Origin: an uncultured Elusimicrobiales bacterium
Lineage (GTDB): Bacteria > Elusimicrobiota > Elusimicrobia > Elusimicrobiales > Elusimicrobiaceae
Assembly (NCBI GenBank): GCA_944325055.1
Contig: CALUYP010000048.1
Location: forward strand, 1 to 37,075
Length of the DNA: 37,075 nucleotides
Direction: 5' to 3'
The position numbers and the translations under genes were made by a program. Positions 9,206 to 17,774 of this stretch are shown here, piece after piece (positions within the stretch are counted from its first letter, which is position 1; every line of letters starts with the position of its first letter). The notes below the pieces were generated by a model. It was not told where the DNA came from. It saw only the letters and a program-made list of their open reading frames with translations, and searched no databases.

Positions 9206-9238
9206 TACGTAAAGCAGCTAGATTAGCTGCTTTACGTA
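9206..9238. terminator. Perfect 15-bp hairpin after the secreted protein gene
   Basis: TACGTAAAGCAGCTA (9206-9220) pairs with TAGCTGCTTTACGTA (9224-9238) across a three-base loop. No strong T run follows on either strand, so terminator function is plausible but not certain. A regulatory or protein-binding palindrome is the alternative. Confidence 0.5.
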
Positions 9239-9279
9239 TAGAGGTATTCTTTTGTGAAATTCTTTTCTCTTTAATTTAG

Positions 9280-9285
9280 TAAAAT
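9280..9285 (+). promoter_or_regulatory. -10 box of purB, probably leaderless
   Basis: TAAAAT lies exactly six bases before the purB ATG (9292). No Shine-Dalgarno sequence is present in the A/T-rich stretch between. No convincing -35 box is seen at 16-18 bases. Confidence 0.35.
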
Positions 9286-9291
9286 ATAAAT

Positions 9292-10686
9292 ATGAACATA
9301 CCGGCGCTGTGCCCGTTGGACGGCCGTTATAGCGGCAGACTGGGCGCGCTCAGAAGTGTAATGAGCGAAGCCGCCTTTCTTGCATCCCGCGTGCGGATAG
9401 AATGTACATGGCTGGAAATTCTTTCCAAGTTAAAGCTTCCCCATTTTAAAACGCTTTCTCCACAAGAACGTCAGTTGTTGGCGGAGAAGGGAGTTTTGTC
9501 TGAAGCCGATTTAAAACTTATTTGCAACTTGGAATTTAACGGATATCAAAATATCCCGCCTACCAAACATGATGTAAAAGCCATAGAATATTTTTTGCGC
9601 TTGCGACTTGAAAACACTTCTCTCAAGGACCGGTTGCCTTGGATCCATTTTGCGCTGACCAGCGAAGACGTCAACAGCGCCGCTTATGCACTTTTATTAG
9701 CAGACGGAGTGGAAAAGGTTCTCTTGCCCTTGCTGGCAAAACTGCAAAGAGAATTGGAAAAATTAGCCTGTAAAGAAGCCAAATCTGTTTTGCTGGCGCG
9801 TACGCATGGCCAGCCGGCCGTGCCGACTACTTTTGGAAAAGAAATCCGCGTATATCTTTGCCGAATTACTCGTCAAATAGAAGAGTTGAAAAAGAGGAAA
9901 ATTTCCTTTAAATGGGGCGGCGCGGTGGGAAATTTTAATGCCCATTATGCAGCTTTTCCTCAGGTCAGCTGGCCGCACGCCGCACGCAAAATGGAGACTG
10001 TGTTAAACCATAAACGGAAAATTAAACTGTTTCTGTCTCCTCTTTCTACGCAGGTGGATCCGCGGGACAGTTATGCGGAATTATTTGATAATTTGCGTCG
10101 GATAAATATCATTTTGTTGGATTTATGCCGAGATATGTGGCAGTATGTTTCGGCGGGGTTAGTACGGCAGAAAGCAATAAAGGGGGAAGTGGGCTCTTCC
10201 ACCATGCCGCAAAAAGTTAATCCCATTGATTTTGAAAATGCCGAAGGCAATTTAGAATTAGCGGATGCGTTATTTGAATTTTTTTCACGGAAACTTCCGG
10301 TCTCGCGTCTCCAGCGGGATTTATCGGATTCCACGGTGCTGCGTAACATGGCGGCAGCGTTTGGATATGCGTGTGTAGCGTATGAATCTGTCTTGAACGG
10401 GTTATCCAAGATCTCTTTTAACCGGGTTTTGGGGAGAGAAGAAGTGCGATCCCATCCGGAAGTATTAGCGGAGGCAATTCAAACGATTCTGCGGGCGGGG
10501 GGCTATCTCCAAGCATATGAAATGTTGCGCGATTTGACGCGCGGACAAAAAATAACAATGGCGTCCTTGGACCAGTTGATAGAAAATTTGCCTATTGATG
10601 ATCAGACCCGTGTTAAACTAAAAGCATTGCGTCCGGAAGAATATTTGGGCCTGGCGTGCGAAATGGCGGAGGGAAGGTATGATTGA
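9292..10686 (+). CDS. purB: Adenylosuccinate lyase
   Basis: Product of 464 residues of the E. coli PurB type. It cleaves SAICAR and adenylosuccinate in purine synthesis. The start CPLDGRYSGRLGALRSVMSE is diagnostic of this subgroup. The catalytic His region is THGQPAVPTTFGKE and the flexible signature loop is GSSTMPQKVNPIDFEN, holding the catalytic Ser. E. coli PurB has MPHKVNP here, so Gln replaces His outside the catalytic residues. The C-terminal DSTVLRN and VLAEAIQTILR also match. The last eight bases overlap purA, so the two genes are co-translated and together turn IMP into AMP. Start codon chosen because nothing upstream is open and the family start fits. Confidence 0.95.
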   Translation: MNIPALCPLDGRYSGRLGALRSVMSEAAFLASRVRIECTWLEILSKLKLPHFKTLSPQERQLLAEKGVLSEADLKLICNLEFNGYQNIPPTKHDVKAIEYFLRLRLENTSLKDRLPWIHFALTSEDVNSAAYALLLADGVEKVLLPLLAKLQRELEKLACKEAKSVLLARTHGQPAVPTTFGKEIRVYLCRITRQIEELKKRKISFKWGGAVGNFNAHYAAFPQVSWPHAARKMETVLNHKRKIKLFLSPLSTQVDPRDSYAELFDNLRRINIILLDLCRDMWQYVSAGLVRQKAIKGEVGSSTMPQKVNPIDFENAEGNLELADALFEFFSRKLPVSRLQRDLSDSTVLRNMAAAFGYACVAYESVLNGLSKISFNRVLGREEVRSHPEVLAEAIQTILRAGGYLQAYEMLRDLTRGQKITMASLDQLIENLPIDDQTRVKLKALRPEEYLGLACEMAEGRYD

Positions 10687-11695
10687 TATTGTATGCGGCG
10701 GACAAGCCGGCGATGAAGGAAAAGGTAAAATTTCCGCTTATTTGTCTTATAAAGGAAATTATGATTATTGCGTGCGGGTAGGCGGTCCCAATGCGGGCCA
10801 TACGGTAGTTAAGGACGGAAAGTCCTACACGCTTAAAAATATTCCGTCCGGATTTTTAAATCCGAAAACGAAATTGGTATTAGGTGCCGGCGCGTATACG
10901 AAAACAGAATGGCTGCTTGAAGAAATCCAGTTTACCGGGACGCGAGACCGGCTGATTATCGATCCTTATGCAGTATTGATTTCCGACGAACAAACTGCGG
11001 CCGAGAAGAATGCCTCGCATTTTATGAAGCACATTGGAAGCGTTGGAACGGGATTAGGGCAGGCCGTACGCGACCGAATTGAACGGCGCAATATCAAATT
11101 TGCCAAAGATGAGCCGTTGTTAAAAGAGTTTATTCAAGATGTTCCCGAATTATTAAATAACTGTTTGGATCAAGACGGAGAAATTTTGTTGGAAGGTACG
11201 CAAGGCATTAAACTCTCTTTATTGCATGGGGAGTATCCCTTTGTTACCTCGCGCGATACCACCGCCAGCACGTTTTTGGGAGAGGCGGGCTTAGGTCCCA
11301 AATCGGTACGGGACGTATATGTCGTGTTTAAACCATATATTACGCGGGTTGGCCCCGGTCCTTTGGAAGAAGAGTTAACGGATGAAAACAAATTGGAAGT
11401 TTATCATACAAAAGGCCATGAAATAGGAAGCGTGAGCAAACGGCTGCGCCGTATTGGTGCGTTTGAGCCGCGTTCAGCCGCCAGGGCCATTATGATTAAC
11501 AACTGTACAAAAATCGCCATCACGCATATTGATATGTTTCCCGGGAATGACCGTGTGAGAAGATATGAGGATTTTACTCCTGAAGCGAAGCAATTTCTGG
11601 AGAATCTAAAAACATTATCTTCCCAAACTTATCCACATCCGGCAATTTCCCTAATTTCTACCGGTCCGGAAATGGAAGATACCTTGGTTTTATAA
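10679..11695 (+). CDS. purA: Adenylosuccinate synthetase, short form
   Basis: Product of 338 residues catalysing GTP-dependent ligation of IMP and aspartate. The P-loop-like GQAGDEGKGK is at residues 8-17, and GGPNAGHT follows at the IMP site. GTQGIKLSLLHGEYPFVTSRDTT and the Arg-rich GHEIGSVSKRLRRIGAFEP region are present. Most bacterial PurA proteins are about 430 residues. This one has the compact length known from archaeal and some thermophile enzymes and shows no sign of a frame break. It overlaps purB by eight bases and has GGAGGG upstream. A strong terminator follows. Confidence 0.93.
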   Translation: MIDIVCGGQAGDEGKGKISAYLSYKGNYDYCVRVGGPNAGHTVVKDGKSYTLKNIPSGFLNPKTKLVLGAGAYTKTEWLLEEIQFTGTRDRLIIDPYAVLISDEQTAAEKNASHFMKHIGSVGTGLGQAVRDRIERRNIKFAKDEPLLKEFIQDVPELLNNCLDQDGEILLEGTQGIKLSLLHGEYPFVTSRDTTASTFLGEAGLGPKSVRDVYVVFKPYITRVGPGPLEEELTDENKLEVYHTKGHEIGSVSKRLRRIGAFEPRSAARAIMINNCTKIAITHIDMFPGNDRVRRYEDFTPEAKQFLENLKTLSSQTYPHPAISLISTGPEMEDTLVL

Positions 11696-11700
11696 ACAGA

Positions 11701-11725
11701 CCCGCGTTTTAAACGCGGGTTTTTT
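11701..11725 (+). terminator. Rho-independent terminator of purBA
   Basis: CCCGCGTTT (11701-11709) pairs with AAACGCGGG (11711-11719), effectively a seven-pair stem with a small loop, followed by six T. It ends just before the ribosome-binding site of the next gene. Confidence 0.88.
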
Positions 11726-11749
11726 GTATATTTGGGAGAGGGTAATTGT

Positions 11750-12349
11750 ATGAAAGATATCATTTTTGATTTGGGCGGCGTAATGATTGATTGGAACCCG
11801 CGCCATTTATATAAGAAAATTTTTGCTTCGACGGAAGAAATGGAATGGTTCCTTGGAAACGTGTGTACTCTCCAGTGGAATACCCAACAAGATGCCGGCC
11901 GTCCGTTTGCAGACGGGATTGCTTTATTAAAGGAAAGATTTCCCAAGTATTCCATCCAGATTGAAGATTATTATAACAGATGGGAGGAAATGCTGGGCGG
12001 ACCGATTAAAGGAACCGTAGCGGTTTTTTACGAATTGAAACGAAAAGGATACCGGGCGTTTGCTCTTACCAATTGGTCGGCGGAAACTTTCCCCATTGCC
12101 CGTACCCATTATGATTTTTTGCAACAGATGGACGGCCTTGTGGTATCCGGAGAGGAACATCTGGTCAAGCCTGATCCCGAAATTTACGCCCGCTTATTGG
12201 AGCGGTTTCATTTGAAATCTACCAATTGTTTGTTTATCGATGATAACCCGGCCAATATTGCTGCGGCTGCCAACTTGGGATTTGACGGCATTCTTTTTAA
12301 GAGTCCTAATTCTTTACGTGAACAAATCTGTTCTCGCGGTTTATTGTAA
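11750..12349 (+). CDS. HAD-superfamily phosphatase (YihX-like)
   Basis: Product of 199 residues, cytoplasmic. ATG 11750 is chosen over an upstream TTG at 11732 because GGGAGAGG lies eight bases before it and the product begins directly with the HAD nucleophile motif FDLGGV (Asp7). Position 9 is Gly where many HAD phosphatases have the second Asp; the YihX/epoxide-hydrolase-like group shares this DLG form. Motif II is ALTNWS, motif III the Lys in HLVKPDPEIY, and motif IV is FIDDNPANIAAA. The likely reaction is hydrolysis of a small sugar phosphate such as glucose 1-phosphate, but the substrate cannot be read from sequence. It sits between terminators, so it is probably a single gene or reached by read-through from purBA. 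Confidence 0.85.
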   Translation: MKDIIFDLGGVMIDWNPRHLYKKIFASTEEMEWFLGNVCTLQWNTQQDAGRPFADGIALLKERFPKYSIQIEDYYNRWEEMLGGPIKGTVAVFYELKRKGYRAFALTNWSAETFPIARTHYDFLQQMDGLVVSGEEHLVKPDPEIYARLLERFHLKSTNCLFIDDNPANIAAAANLGFDGILFKSPNSLREQICSRGLL

Positions 12350-12360
12350 GTTACACTAAT

Positions 12361-12392
12361 AAAACGCCCTGCTAACCAAAGCGGGGCGTTTT
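12361..12392. terminator. Bidirectional terminator between convergent genes
   Basis: AAAACGCCCTGC (12361-12372) pairs with GCGGGGCGTTTT (12381-12392) with one G-T pair. A/T runs on both sides let it serve the HAD gene and the leftward CNNM gene. A smaller hairpin, CCTCGG/CCGAGG at 12411-12429, lies between it and the CNNM stop. Confidence 0.8.
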
Positions 12393-12437
12393 ATAAATCT
12401 TTTTCATAATCCTCGGTTGTAAGCCGAGGTTATCTAA

Positions 12438-13733
12438 TTACGCTTTGCTAATTAAGACTTCCATCAGTTTATGGCGCCGGAATTTTCGAGGATCCACCAA
12501 TAATCCTTCGGATTTGAGTTTGTCGCTTTTATCCAATTCGCGGCCTAATTGTTTTTCCGTCCATTGGGCTAAGGTCATATTTGGCGAGATATCCTGCGGT
12601 ACTGGCAGCTGGAGTTGTGTAAAAACATCCGCCATTTTAGCCGAAGCGCTCACTACCAATGATTGCCCGAACGGACGGATATAGGCGGGAAAGAAATCGT
12701 ATTCATCTTCTATTTCTCCAACCAGTTCTTCAAAGATATCTTCCAGCGTTAGAATGCCGGTAATTTTTTCCTCCTCTGTTACCAAACAAATATGTTGTTT
12801 GTTTTTCATTAATTTTTCCAACGCGGTGGAAATCAACATATCGGCTTCCAGTCGTAAGATCGGGCGGATAATGGTACGCGCGGATGTAGGAGCGTTACCC
12901 GCCATTTTGGTAGAGAGAAAAATATCCTTGAAGTTTAAATATCCGATAATACTTTGCGGATCTTGTGGGTTTTCCCGCACGGGAAAACGGGTATGCATAT
13001 CCAGATGGGCTTTCACAAAAGTATCGGCAATCGAGTCGCCCGCGTCCAGCATATATACCTGATCCAGCGGTACCTGGATTTCTCGGATTTTACGGATGCA
13101 AAACATGGCGCTGGAGAGCACAATTTTTTCTTCCGCTTTTCCAAATAAGCGGGAGGAAGAAGCTATAGCCGCCGCAGTACGCAAATCCGTCATCGCCGCT
13201 TTTTGGGCTTCTTTGGGATCGGGCTTTTTATTGCTTAACGGTTTTTGCGTAAAGAAACGCACCATGGCCTCCATAATGCGTACAATGGGCGATAAAATGG
13301 AATACAACACGCGCATAATGGGCGAAAATTTAAGCGTTACAAATTCTTTGTTTTTAATGGCAAAGGTTTTGGGCGTAAGTTCGGCAAACACAATGGTAAT
13401 AAAGCTAAGCGGTATGACCACTACGGCTACAGATAAAGCGTCAGCCAGTCGTTTTGGAACAGAAAGCCACTCTTGAAGTACGGGAGAGAACATCTCATCG
13501 GCTCCCGCTCCGCCTGCCGCGGCGGCGATGGCTCCCACCAGCGTAATCCCAATTTGAACTACAGCCAAGCTGCCTTCCATATGGTCTTTCATAAAGAGAG
13601 CTTGTTCCGCTCCTAAGCGTTTCTCTTGAGCCAGGATGGATAATTTGGTGCGAGAAACGGATGCCAGCGCCATTTCATAGGCAGCCAGCAAGGCGTTTAA
13701 AATGAGCATAAGTATGATGATAAGTATCGTCAT
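12438..13733 (-). CDS. CNNM/CBS-domain membrane protein (HlyC/CorC family)
   Basis: With the start at 13733 the product is 431 residues. The N-terminal DUF21/CNNM domain (about 1-195) has several transmembrane helices beginning MTILIIILMLILNALLAAYE and the family motif AELTPKTFAIKN. Two CBS domains follow (about 210-330), including GILTLEDIFEELVGEIEDEYD at the second. A CorC_HlyC domain ends the protein. The family is linked to Mg and Co efflux or ion homeostasis in the inner membrane; the hemolysin label is historical. An in-frame ATG at 13853 would add 40 residues of unlike sequence. The 13733 start is favoured because the hydrophobic domain begins there and a -10 box lies just upstream. 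No Shine-Dalgarno sequence is seen. Confidence 0.88.
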   Translation of the reverse strand: MTILIIILMLILNALLAAYEMALASVSRTKLSILAQEKRLGAEQALFMKDHMEGSLAVVQIGITLVGAIAAAAGGAGADEMFSPVLQEWLSVPKRLADALSVAVVVIPLSFITIVFAELTPKTFAIKNKEFVTLKFSPIMRVLYSILSPIVRIMEAMVRFFTQKPLSNKKPDPKEAQKAAMTDLRTAAAIASSSRLFGKAEEKIVLSSAMFCIRKIREIQVPLDQVYMLDAGDSIADTFVKAHLDMHTRFPVRENPQDPQSIIGYLNFKDIFLSTKMAGNAPTSARTIIRPILRLEADMLISTALEKLMKNKQHICLVTEEEKITGILTLEDIFEELVGEIEDEYDFFPAYIRPFGQSLVVSASAKMADVFTQLQLPVPQDISPNMTLAQWTEKQLGRELDKSDKLKSEGLLVDPRKFRRHKLMEVLISKA

Positions 13734-13740
13734 GGGATAT

Positions 13741-13749
13741 AGTGTAGCA
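13741..13749 (-). promoter_or_regulatory. Extended -10 box of the CNNM gene, probably leaderless
   Basis: TGCTACACT on the minus strand is a TGC-extended -10 element whose last base is seven bases before the ATG at 13733. That places the transcript start at the start codon. Confidence 0.4.
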
Positions 13750-13846
13750 AAAAAGAGAGGAAAAACAAAATGGCGGTCGTCGTAAGAACGCCGGGAAAGC
13801 ATTCTCTTTTTGGCCGGTTGGCCAGACAAAGCAAAAAGAGTTTTAC

Positions 13847-13875
13847 TTGACAATCCCCGACGATAAGCTTATTCT
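13847..13875 (+). promoter_or_regulatory. copA promoter
   Basis: TTGACA (13847-13852), exactly 17 bases, then TATTCT (13870-13875). The consensus -35 and standard spacing do not look like a MerR-type CueR promoter, which needs a longer 19-base spacer. No clear CsoR operator palindrome was seen. GAGAAGGGG precedes the ATG. Confidence 0.6.
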
Positions 13876-13898
13876 TTAAAGAGAAGGGGTTTAAACCG

Positions 13899-16391
13899 AT
13901 GAAGAAAAAATTTAATATAACCGGGATGACCTGTTCTGCTTGTCAAGCGCATGTAGAACGGGCTGTTGCAAAATTGCCGGGTGTACGCAGTGCAACCGTT
14001 AATTTGCTTCAAAATACATTGATAACCGAATATGACGAAGACCGCTTGAATGCCCAAGATATTATTTCAGCGGTCCGTGCGGCCGGCTATGATGCTTTTG
14101 CGCCGGGGGAAGAAATGGGAGTCATCTCTCCCCAGCGTGCTGCAAAGGAAGAAGCGATCCGGTTAAAAAATCGGTTTATGGCGTCGGTTCTGTTTTTGCT
14201 GCCGTTATTATATGTGGCGATGGGAGATATGTTTTCTTTTCCACTGCCGCAGGGAATAGAAAAAAATCCAGGGATCTTTGCTTTGACGCAGTTTCTGCTT
14301 ACGTGTCCGATTTTATCTGTGAACCGTCGATTTTTTACCAATGGGTTTAAACGGTTGCTGCGCGGGGCTCCTAATATGGACAGTTTGATTGCGTTAGGTG
14401 CGGGTGCAGCGTTATTATCCGGGATATGGGGATTATTCCGCATTTTAGGGTTGATGGAACATCCCGATTGGACGGCGGCATTTGAGACGCAGCATAAATT
14501 ATATTTTGAATCAGCGGCCATGATTTTAACGTTGGTTACTTTGGGCAAATGGCTGGAAGCGCGTGCAAAGGTAAAAACATCGGATGCTCTTTCGGCATTG
14601 GTCCGTTTGATTCCGGCAGAGGCTTCTGTCCTGCGAAACGGGAAAGAAGTGACCGTTCCAGTGGAAGGATTGGTGCCGGGAGATATGGTGGTTGTGCGTG
14701 CCGGGGAACGAATTGCCGCGGACGGCGTGGTTATAGAGGGTGGCGGAGCGGCGGACGAATCGGCTTTGACAGGGGAAAGCGTTCCGCAGGATAAGCCTAT
14801 TGGCGCCGAGGTGGCGGCAGGGACGCTTTTAGCCAGCGGATATATAGAGCTTCGGGTAGAACGTACGGGAAGAGATACGGTTTTGGCGCAAATTGTCACT
14901 TTGGTGGAGGAAGCGGCCGGGAGCAAAGCGCCGATTGCGCGGCTGGCGGACCGTGTAAGCGCCGTTTTCGTGCCGGCTGTTATTGCCATAGCGTTGCTGA
15001 CGTTAATCGTTTGGTTGGCGCAGGGAACCAGCTTTAGTTTTGCGCTTTCTGCGGCGGTTTCCGTGCTTGTTATTTCTTGTCCTTGTGCGTTGGGGTTGGC
15101 TACGCCTACAGCCATTATGGTTGGGACGGGCAGTGCCGCGCGCAACGGAATTTTAGTTAAATCTGCCGCTGCATTGGAACGCGCCCAAAAAGTCACCACC
15201 GTCGTCTTGGATAAAACGGGAACCGTAACCACTGGACAAATGCAAGTAGCGTCCGTTGTGCCCGCCAAAGGAATAACAGAAAAAGAGCTGTTAGAACAAG
15301 CAGCTTCATTAGAATATTTTTCCCAACATCCTTTTGCCCGCGCACTGGCGACTTATGCGGACCAGCGCAATACGCCTCTGTTGCAAGTATCTGGTTTTGA
15401 ACTCATTCCCGGCCGCGGCATATGCGCCCAAGAGGGTAATCAAACGCTAGCGGGAGGCAATTTAACCTATATGCAGGAGTTGGGGGTTGCCGTAGCAGAT
15501 GCAGACGTTTGTTTAAAACAAGCGGCTGAAAAAGGACGTACTCCTTTGTTTTTTGCGCGTGGGAAATCCTATTTAGGAATGATTTCTTTTTCAGATACGA
15601 TTAAAGAGTCGGCGAAGAGTGCAGTACAGCTGCTTCAAAAGATGCATCTTGAAGTGATTTTGCTGACAGGCGACAATGAACAAACTGCCCAATGCGTGGC
15701 ACAAGCGGCAGGAATCAAGCAGGTCATTGCCGGCGTATTGCCTCAAGAAAAGGAAGCCGTCATCCGCCGCTTGCAGGACGAGGGTAAAACCGTAGCCATG
15801 GTGGGCGACGGAGTAAACGATGCGCCGGCGTTGGTGCGCGCCGACGTCGGGATGGCGTTAGGCACCGGAACGGATGTGGCGGTGGAATCGGCGGATATGG
15901 TGCTGATGAAAGATGACTTAACTGGAGTGGCCACTGCTTTGCAGTTGAGCCGCGCCGTGTTGCGGAACATCAAGCAAAATTTATTCTGGGCGTTTATTTA
16001 TAATCTGTTGGGAATCCCGTTAGCTGCGGGTGTGTTATATTTGCCGTTTGGATGGAAATTAAGCCCTATGTTTGCGGCGGCGGCAATGAGTTTGAGTTCC
16101 GTGTGTGTGGTAACAAATGCGCTCCGGTTGCGGTTTTTTAAACCGGTGCACCTATTTGAAAAAACCGAAAAAGAGGAAAAGGGTATGAGAAAAACTTTAA
16201 TTATTGAAGGAATGGTTTGCTCCCATTGTGCCGGCCGGGTGGAACGGGCGCTCAACGCAATTCCCGGAGTACAGGCTAAGGTGGATTTGGGGCGGAAATG
16301 TGCGGTTGTGGAAGCAAATGCCGAGATCAATGACGAGGTGCTGAAACAAGCCGTGCAAAAAGCCGGTTATGAAGTGGTTGCTATAAATTGA
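13899..16391 (+). CDS. copA: Copper-exporting P1B-type ATPase with N- and C-terminal HMA domains
   Basis: Product of 830 residues in the inner membrane that exports Cu(I) using ATP. The N-terminal HMA domain has GMTCSAC (Cys12, Cys15). The transmembrane metal site is CPC (Cys394-Pro-Cys396). TGES of the actuator domain, the phosphorylated Asp438 in DKTGT, the HP motif in SQHPFAR and GDGVNDAP (Asp637 to Asp641) are all intact. After the last helices there is a second HMA domain from residue 763, with GMVCSHC (Cys774, Cys777). This is the sequence normally found as the separate chaperone CopZ. An in-frame ATG at 16185 with its own ribosome-binding site suggests it is also made alone. Cu(I) specificity follows from the CPC motif and is well supported. 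Confidence 0.94.
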   Translation: MKKKFNITGMTCSACQAHVERAVAKLPGVRSATVNLLQNTLITEYDEDRLNAQDIISAVRAAGYDAFAPGEEMGVISPQRAAKEEAIRLKNRFMASVLFLLPLLYVAMGDMFSFPLPQGIEKNPGIFALTQFLLTCPILSVNRRFFTNGFKRLLRGAPNMDSLIALGAGAALLSGIWGLFRILGLMEHPDWTAAFETQHKLYFESAAMILTLVTLGKWLEARAKVKTSDALSALVRLIPAEASVLRNGKEVTVPVEGLVPGDMVVVRAGERIAADGVVIEGGGAADESALTGESVPQDKPIGAEVAAGTLLASGYIELRVERTGRDTVLAQIVTLVEEAAGSKAPIARLADRVSAVFVPAVIAIALLTLIVWLAQGTSFSFALSAAVSVLVISCPCALGLATPTAIMVGTGSAARNGILVKSAAALERAQKVTTVVLDKTGTVTTGQMQVASVVPAKGITEKELLEQAASLEYFSQHPFARALATYADQRNTPLLQVSGFELIPGRGICAQEGNQTLAGGNLTYMQELGVAVADADVCLKQAAEKGRTPLFFARGKSYLGMISFSDTIKESAKSAVQLLQKMHLEVILLTGDNEQTAQCVAQAAGIKQVIAGVLPQEKEAVIRRLQDEGKTVAMVGDGVNDAPALVRADVGMALGTGTDVAVESADMVLMKDDLTGVATALQLSRAVLRNIKQNLFWAFIYNLLGIPLAAGVLYLPFGWKLSPMFAAAAMSLSSVCVVTNALRLRFFKPVHLFEKTEKEEKGMRKTLIIEGMVCSHCAGRVERALNAIPGVQAKVDLGRKCAVVEANAEINDEVLKQAVQKAGYEVVAIN
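16185..16391 (+). CDS. Possible independently translated CopZ-like copper chaperone inside copA
   Basis: An in-frame ATG within copA at 16185 follows AGAGGAAAAGGGT, a strong Shine-Dalgarno-like stretch with GAGG eight bases away. Initiation here would give a 68-residue soluble HMA protein with GMVCSHC and the beta-alpha-beta-beta-alpha-beta length of CopZ. Known CopZ proteins hand Cu(I) to CopA. E. coli is known to make a short CopZ from copA by frameshifting, so dual products from one gene have precedent, though by a different mechanism. Whether it is used here is inference. Confidence 0.45.
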   Translation: MRKTLIIEGMVCSHCAGRVERALNAIPGVQAKVDLGRKCAVVEANAEINDEVLKQAVQKAGYEVVAIN

Positions 16392-16403
16392 TTGGGGATA
16401 TGT

Positions 16404-16437
16404 AAAAAATCCGGGCGTAGATACGTCCGGATTTTTT
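16404..16437. terminator. Bidirectional terminator between copA and deoB
   Basis: AAAAAATCCGG, an unpaired G, CGTA, a two-base loop, TACG, an unpaired T and CCGGATTTTTT form a long stem with T runs on both strands. It serves the convergent copA and deoB genes. Confidence 0.88.
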
Positions 16438-16449
16438 ATGGGAAAGCAA

Positions 16450-17658
16450 TCAATCGTTTAAGAAGCTTTTTCCAAATTTGAGCGGTGGCAGTTTAAAATA
16501 ATCTGCAATGGTCTGGCCGATATCGGCATAAGTATCGCGTCCGCCCAAAAATGCAGGTCTTACGTTCGGACCAAACATAATTACCGGTACGTTTTCACGT
16601 GTATGATCCGTGCCTTTGTAGGTAGGGTCGCAGCCGTGGTCAGCCGTGATAAAGGCAAGATCGCCGGGGCGCATTTGGGCGGCTAATTCGGGTAAGCGCG
16701 AGTCAAAATATTCCAGTCCTTGGGCGTAGCCTTCCACATCGCGGCGGTGGCCCCAAGTCATATCGAAATCCACAAAATTCGTAAATACTAAACTAAAGTC
16801 TTTTGCGGATTTCGCTTCAGCTAAGGTGGTATCCCATAATTCTGGCAATCCAGACGCTTTGACGGCTTTGGTGATTCCTTGTCCGGCAAAAATATCGGCT
16901 ATTTTGCCAACGGAAATTACTGCTCCGCCCGCATTTTTGATTTCGTCCAATACGGTAATCATCGGCGGTTTGACGGAATAGTCATGCCGGTTTTTCGTGC
17001 GTTTAAATTCGCCTTTTTTTTCTCCCTCAAACGGGCGCGCAATCACGCGGGCAATGTTATAGGGGGCGACGTGTTTGAAGGCAATCTCGCAGACTTTATA
17101 CAGGCGGTCCAGACCAAAATATTTTTCATGAGCGGCAATTTGGAACACGCTGTCTGCCGAGGTATAGCAAATAGGCTTTCCCGTTTTGAGGTGTTCTTCT
17201 CCCAGTTCTTCAATAATGGCGGTGCCGGAGGCGGCTTTATTTCCTAAAATGCCGGGCAGACCCGCTTCTGCACAAATTTTTCCAATCAGCTCCGGTGGGA
17301 AGGACGGATAATCCGGTTTGAAATATCCCCATTCAAATTCTACGGGCGATCCGGCCATTTCCCAATGTCCGGAAGAGGTATCTTTCCCCCGGCTGGTTTC
17401 CCGCATAAAACCGTACTTGGACGGAAGGTGTATAGAAGCGGGAGGCTGCGGCCCGGCAACTGGGGAAAGGCCGGTGGAGGCTTGTGCCGCTTTTAAGAGA
17501 CCGAGTGCCGTTAAATTGGGAATTTTTAATCCGCCGCGTGCGGCCGCAATATGACCTAAGGTGTTGGCTCCTTCATCTCCAAAGACAGCGGCGTCGGCGG
17601 CTCCGCCCAATCCAAAAGAATCCATCATTAAAATGACTACGCGTCCTTTCTGGGGCAT
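16450..17658 (-). CDS. deoB: Phosphopentomutase
   Basis: Product of 402 residues, of the alkaline phosphatase superfamily. It interconverts ribose or deoxyribose 1- and 5-phosphates in nucleoside salvage. ATG 17658 is chosen over an upstream in-frame ATG at 17694 because GGGAGGAA lies seven bases before it and the family starts [19 protein letters not shown]. The first metal-binding Asp is in MMDSFG. The phosphorylated Thr is in [11 protein letters not shown]. Further metal ligands are in [13 protein letters not shown] and [17 protein letters not shown]. Length matches DeoB. It stands alone rather than with other deo genes. Confidence 0.94.
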   Translation of the reverse strand: MPQKGRVVILMMDSFGLGGAADAAVFGDEGANTLGHIAAARGGLKIPNLTALGLLKAAQASTGLSPVAGPQPPASIHLPSKYGFMRETSRGKDTSSGHWEMAGSPVEFEWGYFKPDYPSFPPELIGKICAEAGLPGILGNKAASGTAIIEELGEEHLKTGKPICYTSADSVFQIAAHEKYFGLDRLYKVCEIAFKHVAPYNIARVIARPFEGEKKGEFKRTKNRHDYSVKPPMITVLDEIKNAGGAVISVGKIADIFAGQGITKAVKASGLPELWDTTLAEAKSAKDFSLVFTNFVDFDMTWGHRRDVEGYAQGLEYFDSRLPELAAQMRPGDLAFITADHGCDPTYKGTDHTRENVPVIMFGPNVRPAFLGGRDTYADIGQTIADYFKLPPLKFGKSFLND

Positions 17659-17744
17659 ATTTCCTCCCTTTCTTATTTTTTTCATTATACCCAATTTTGA
17701 GCTTTTTCCTAATCCTTTCCCTGTGCGCCAAAAAGAGTTTAAAA

Positions 17745-17753
17745 TGCTATATT
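17745..17753 (+). promoter_or_regulatory. Extended -10 box before the 17775 gene
   Basis: TGCTATATT matches the TGC-extended -10 form seen repeatedly in this window. It lies 21 bases before the ATG, with GGGGGGAA between. Confidence 0.35.
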
Positions 17754-17774
17754 GTAATGAAAATAGGGGGGAAT

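Noticed and set aside
13734-13853. 40-residue N-terminal extension of the CNNM protein
   Set aside because: The extra sequence is unlike the family, overlaps the likely promoter region, and the hydrophobic domain begins at the ATG at 13733.
13847-13875. CueR-type copper-responsive promoter for copA
   Set aside because: The spacer is 17 bases rather than the 19 needed by MerR-family activators, and no dyad lies between the boxes.
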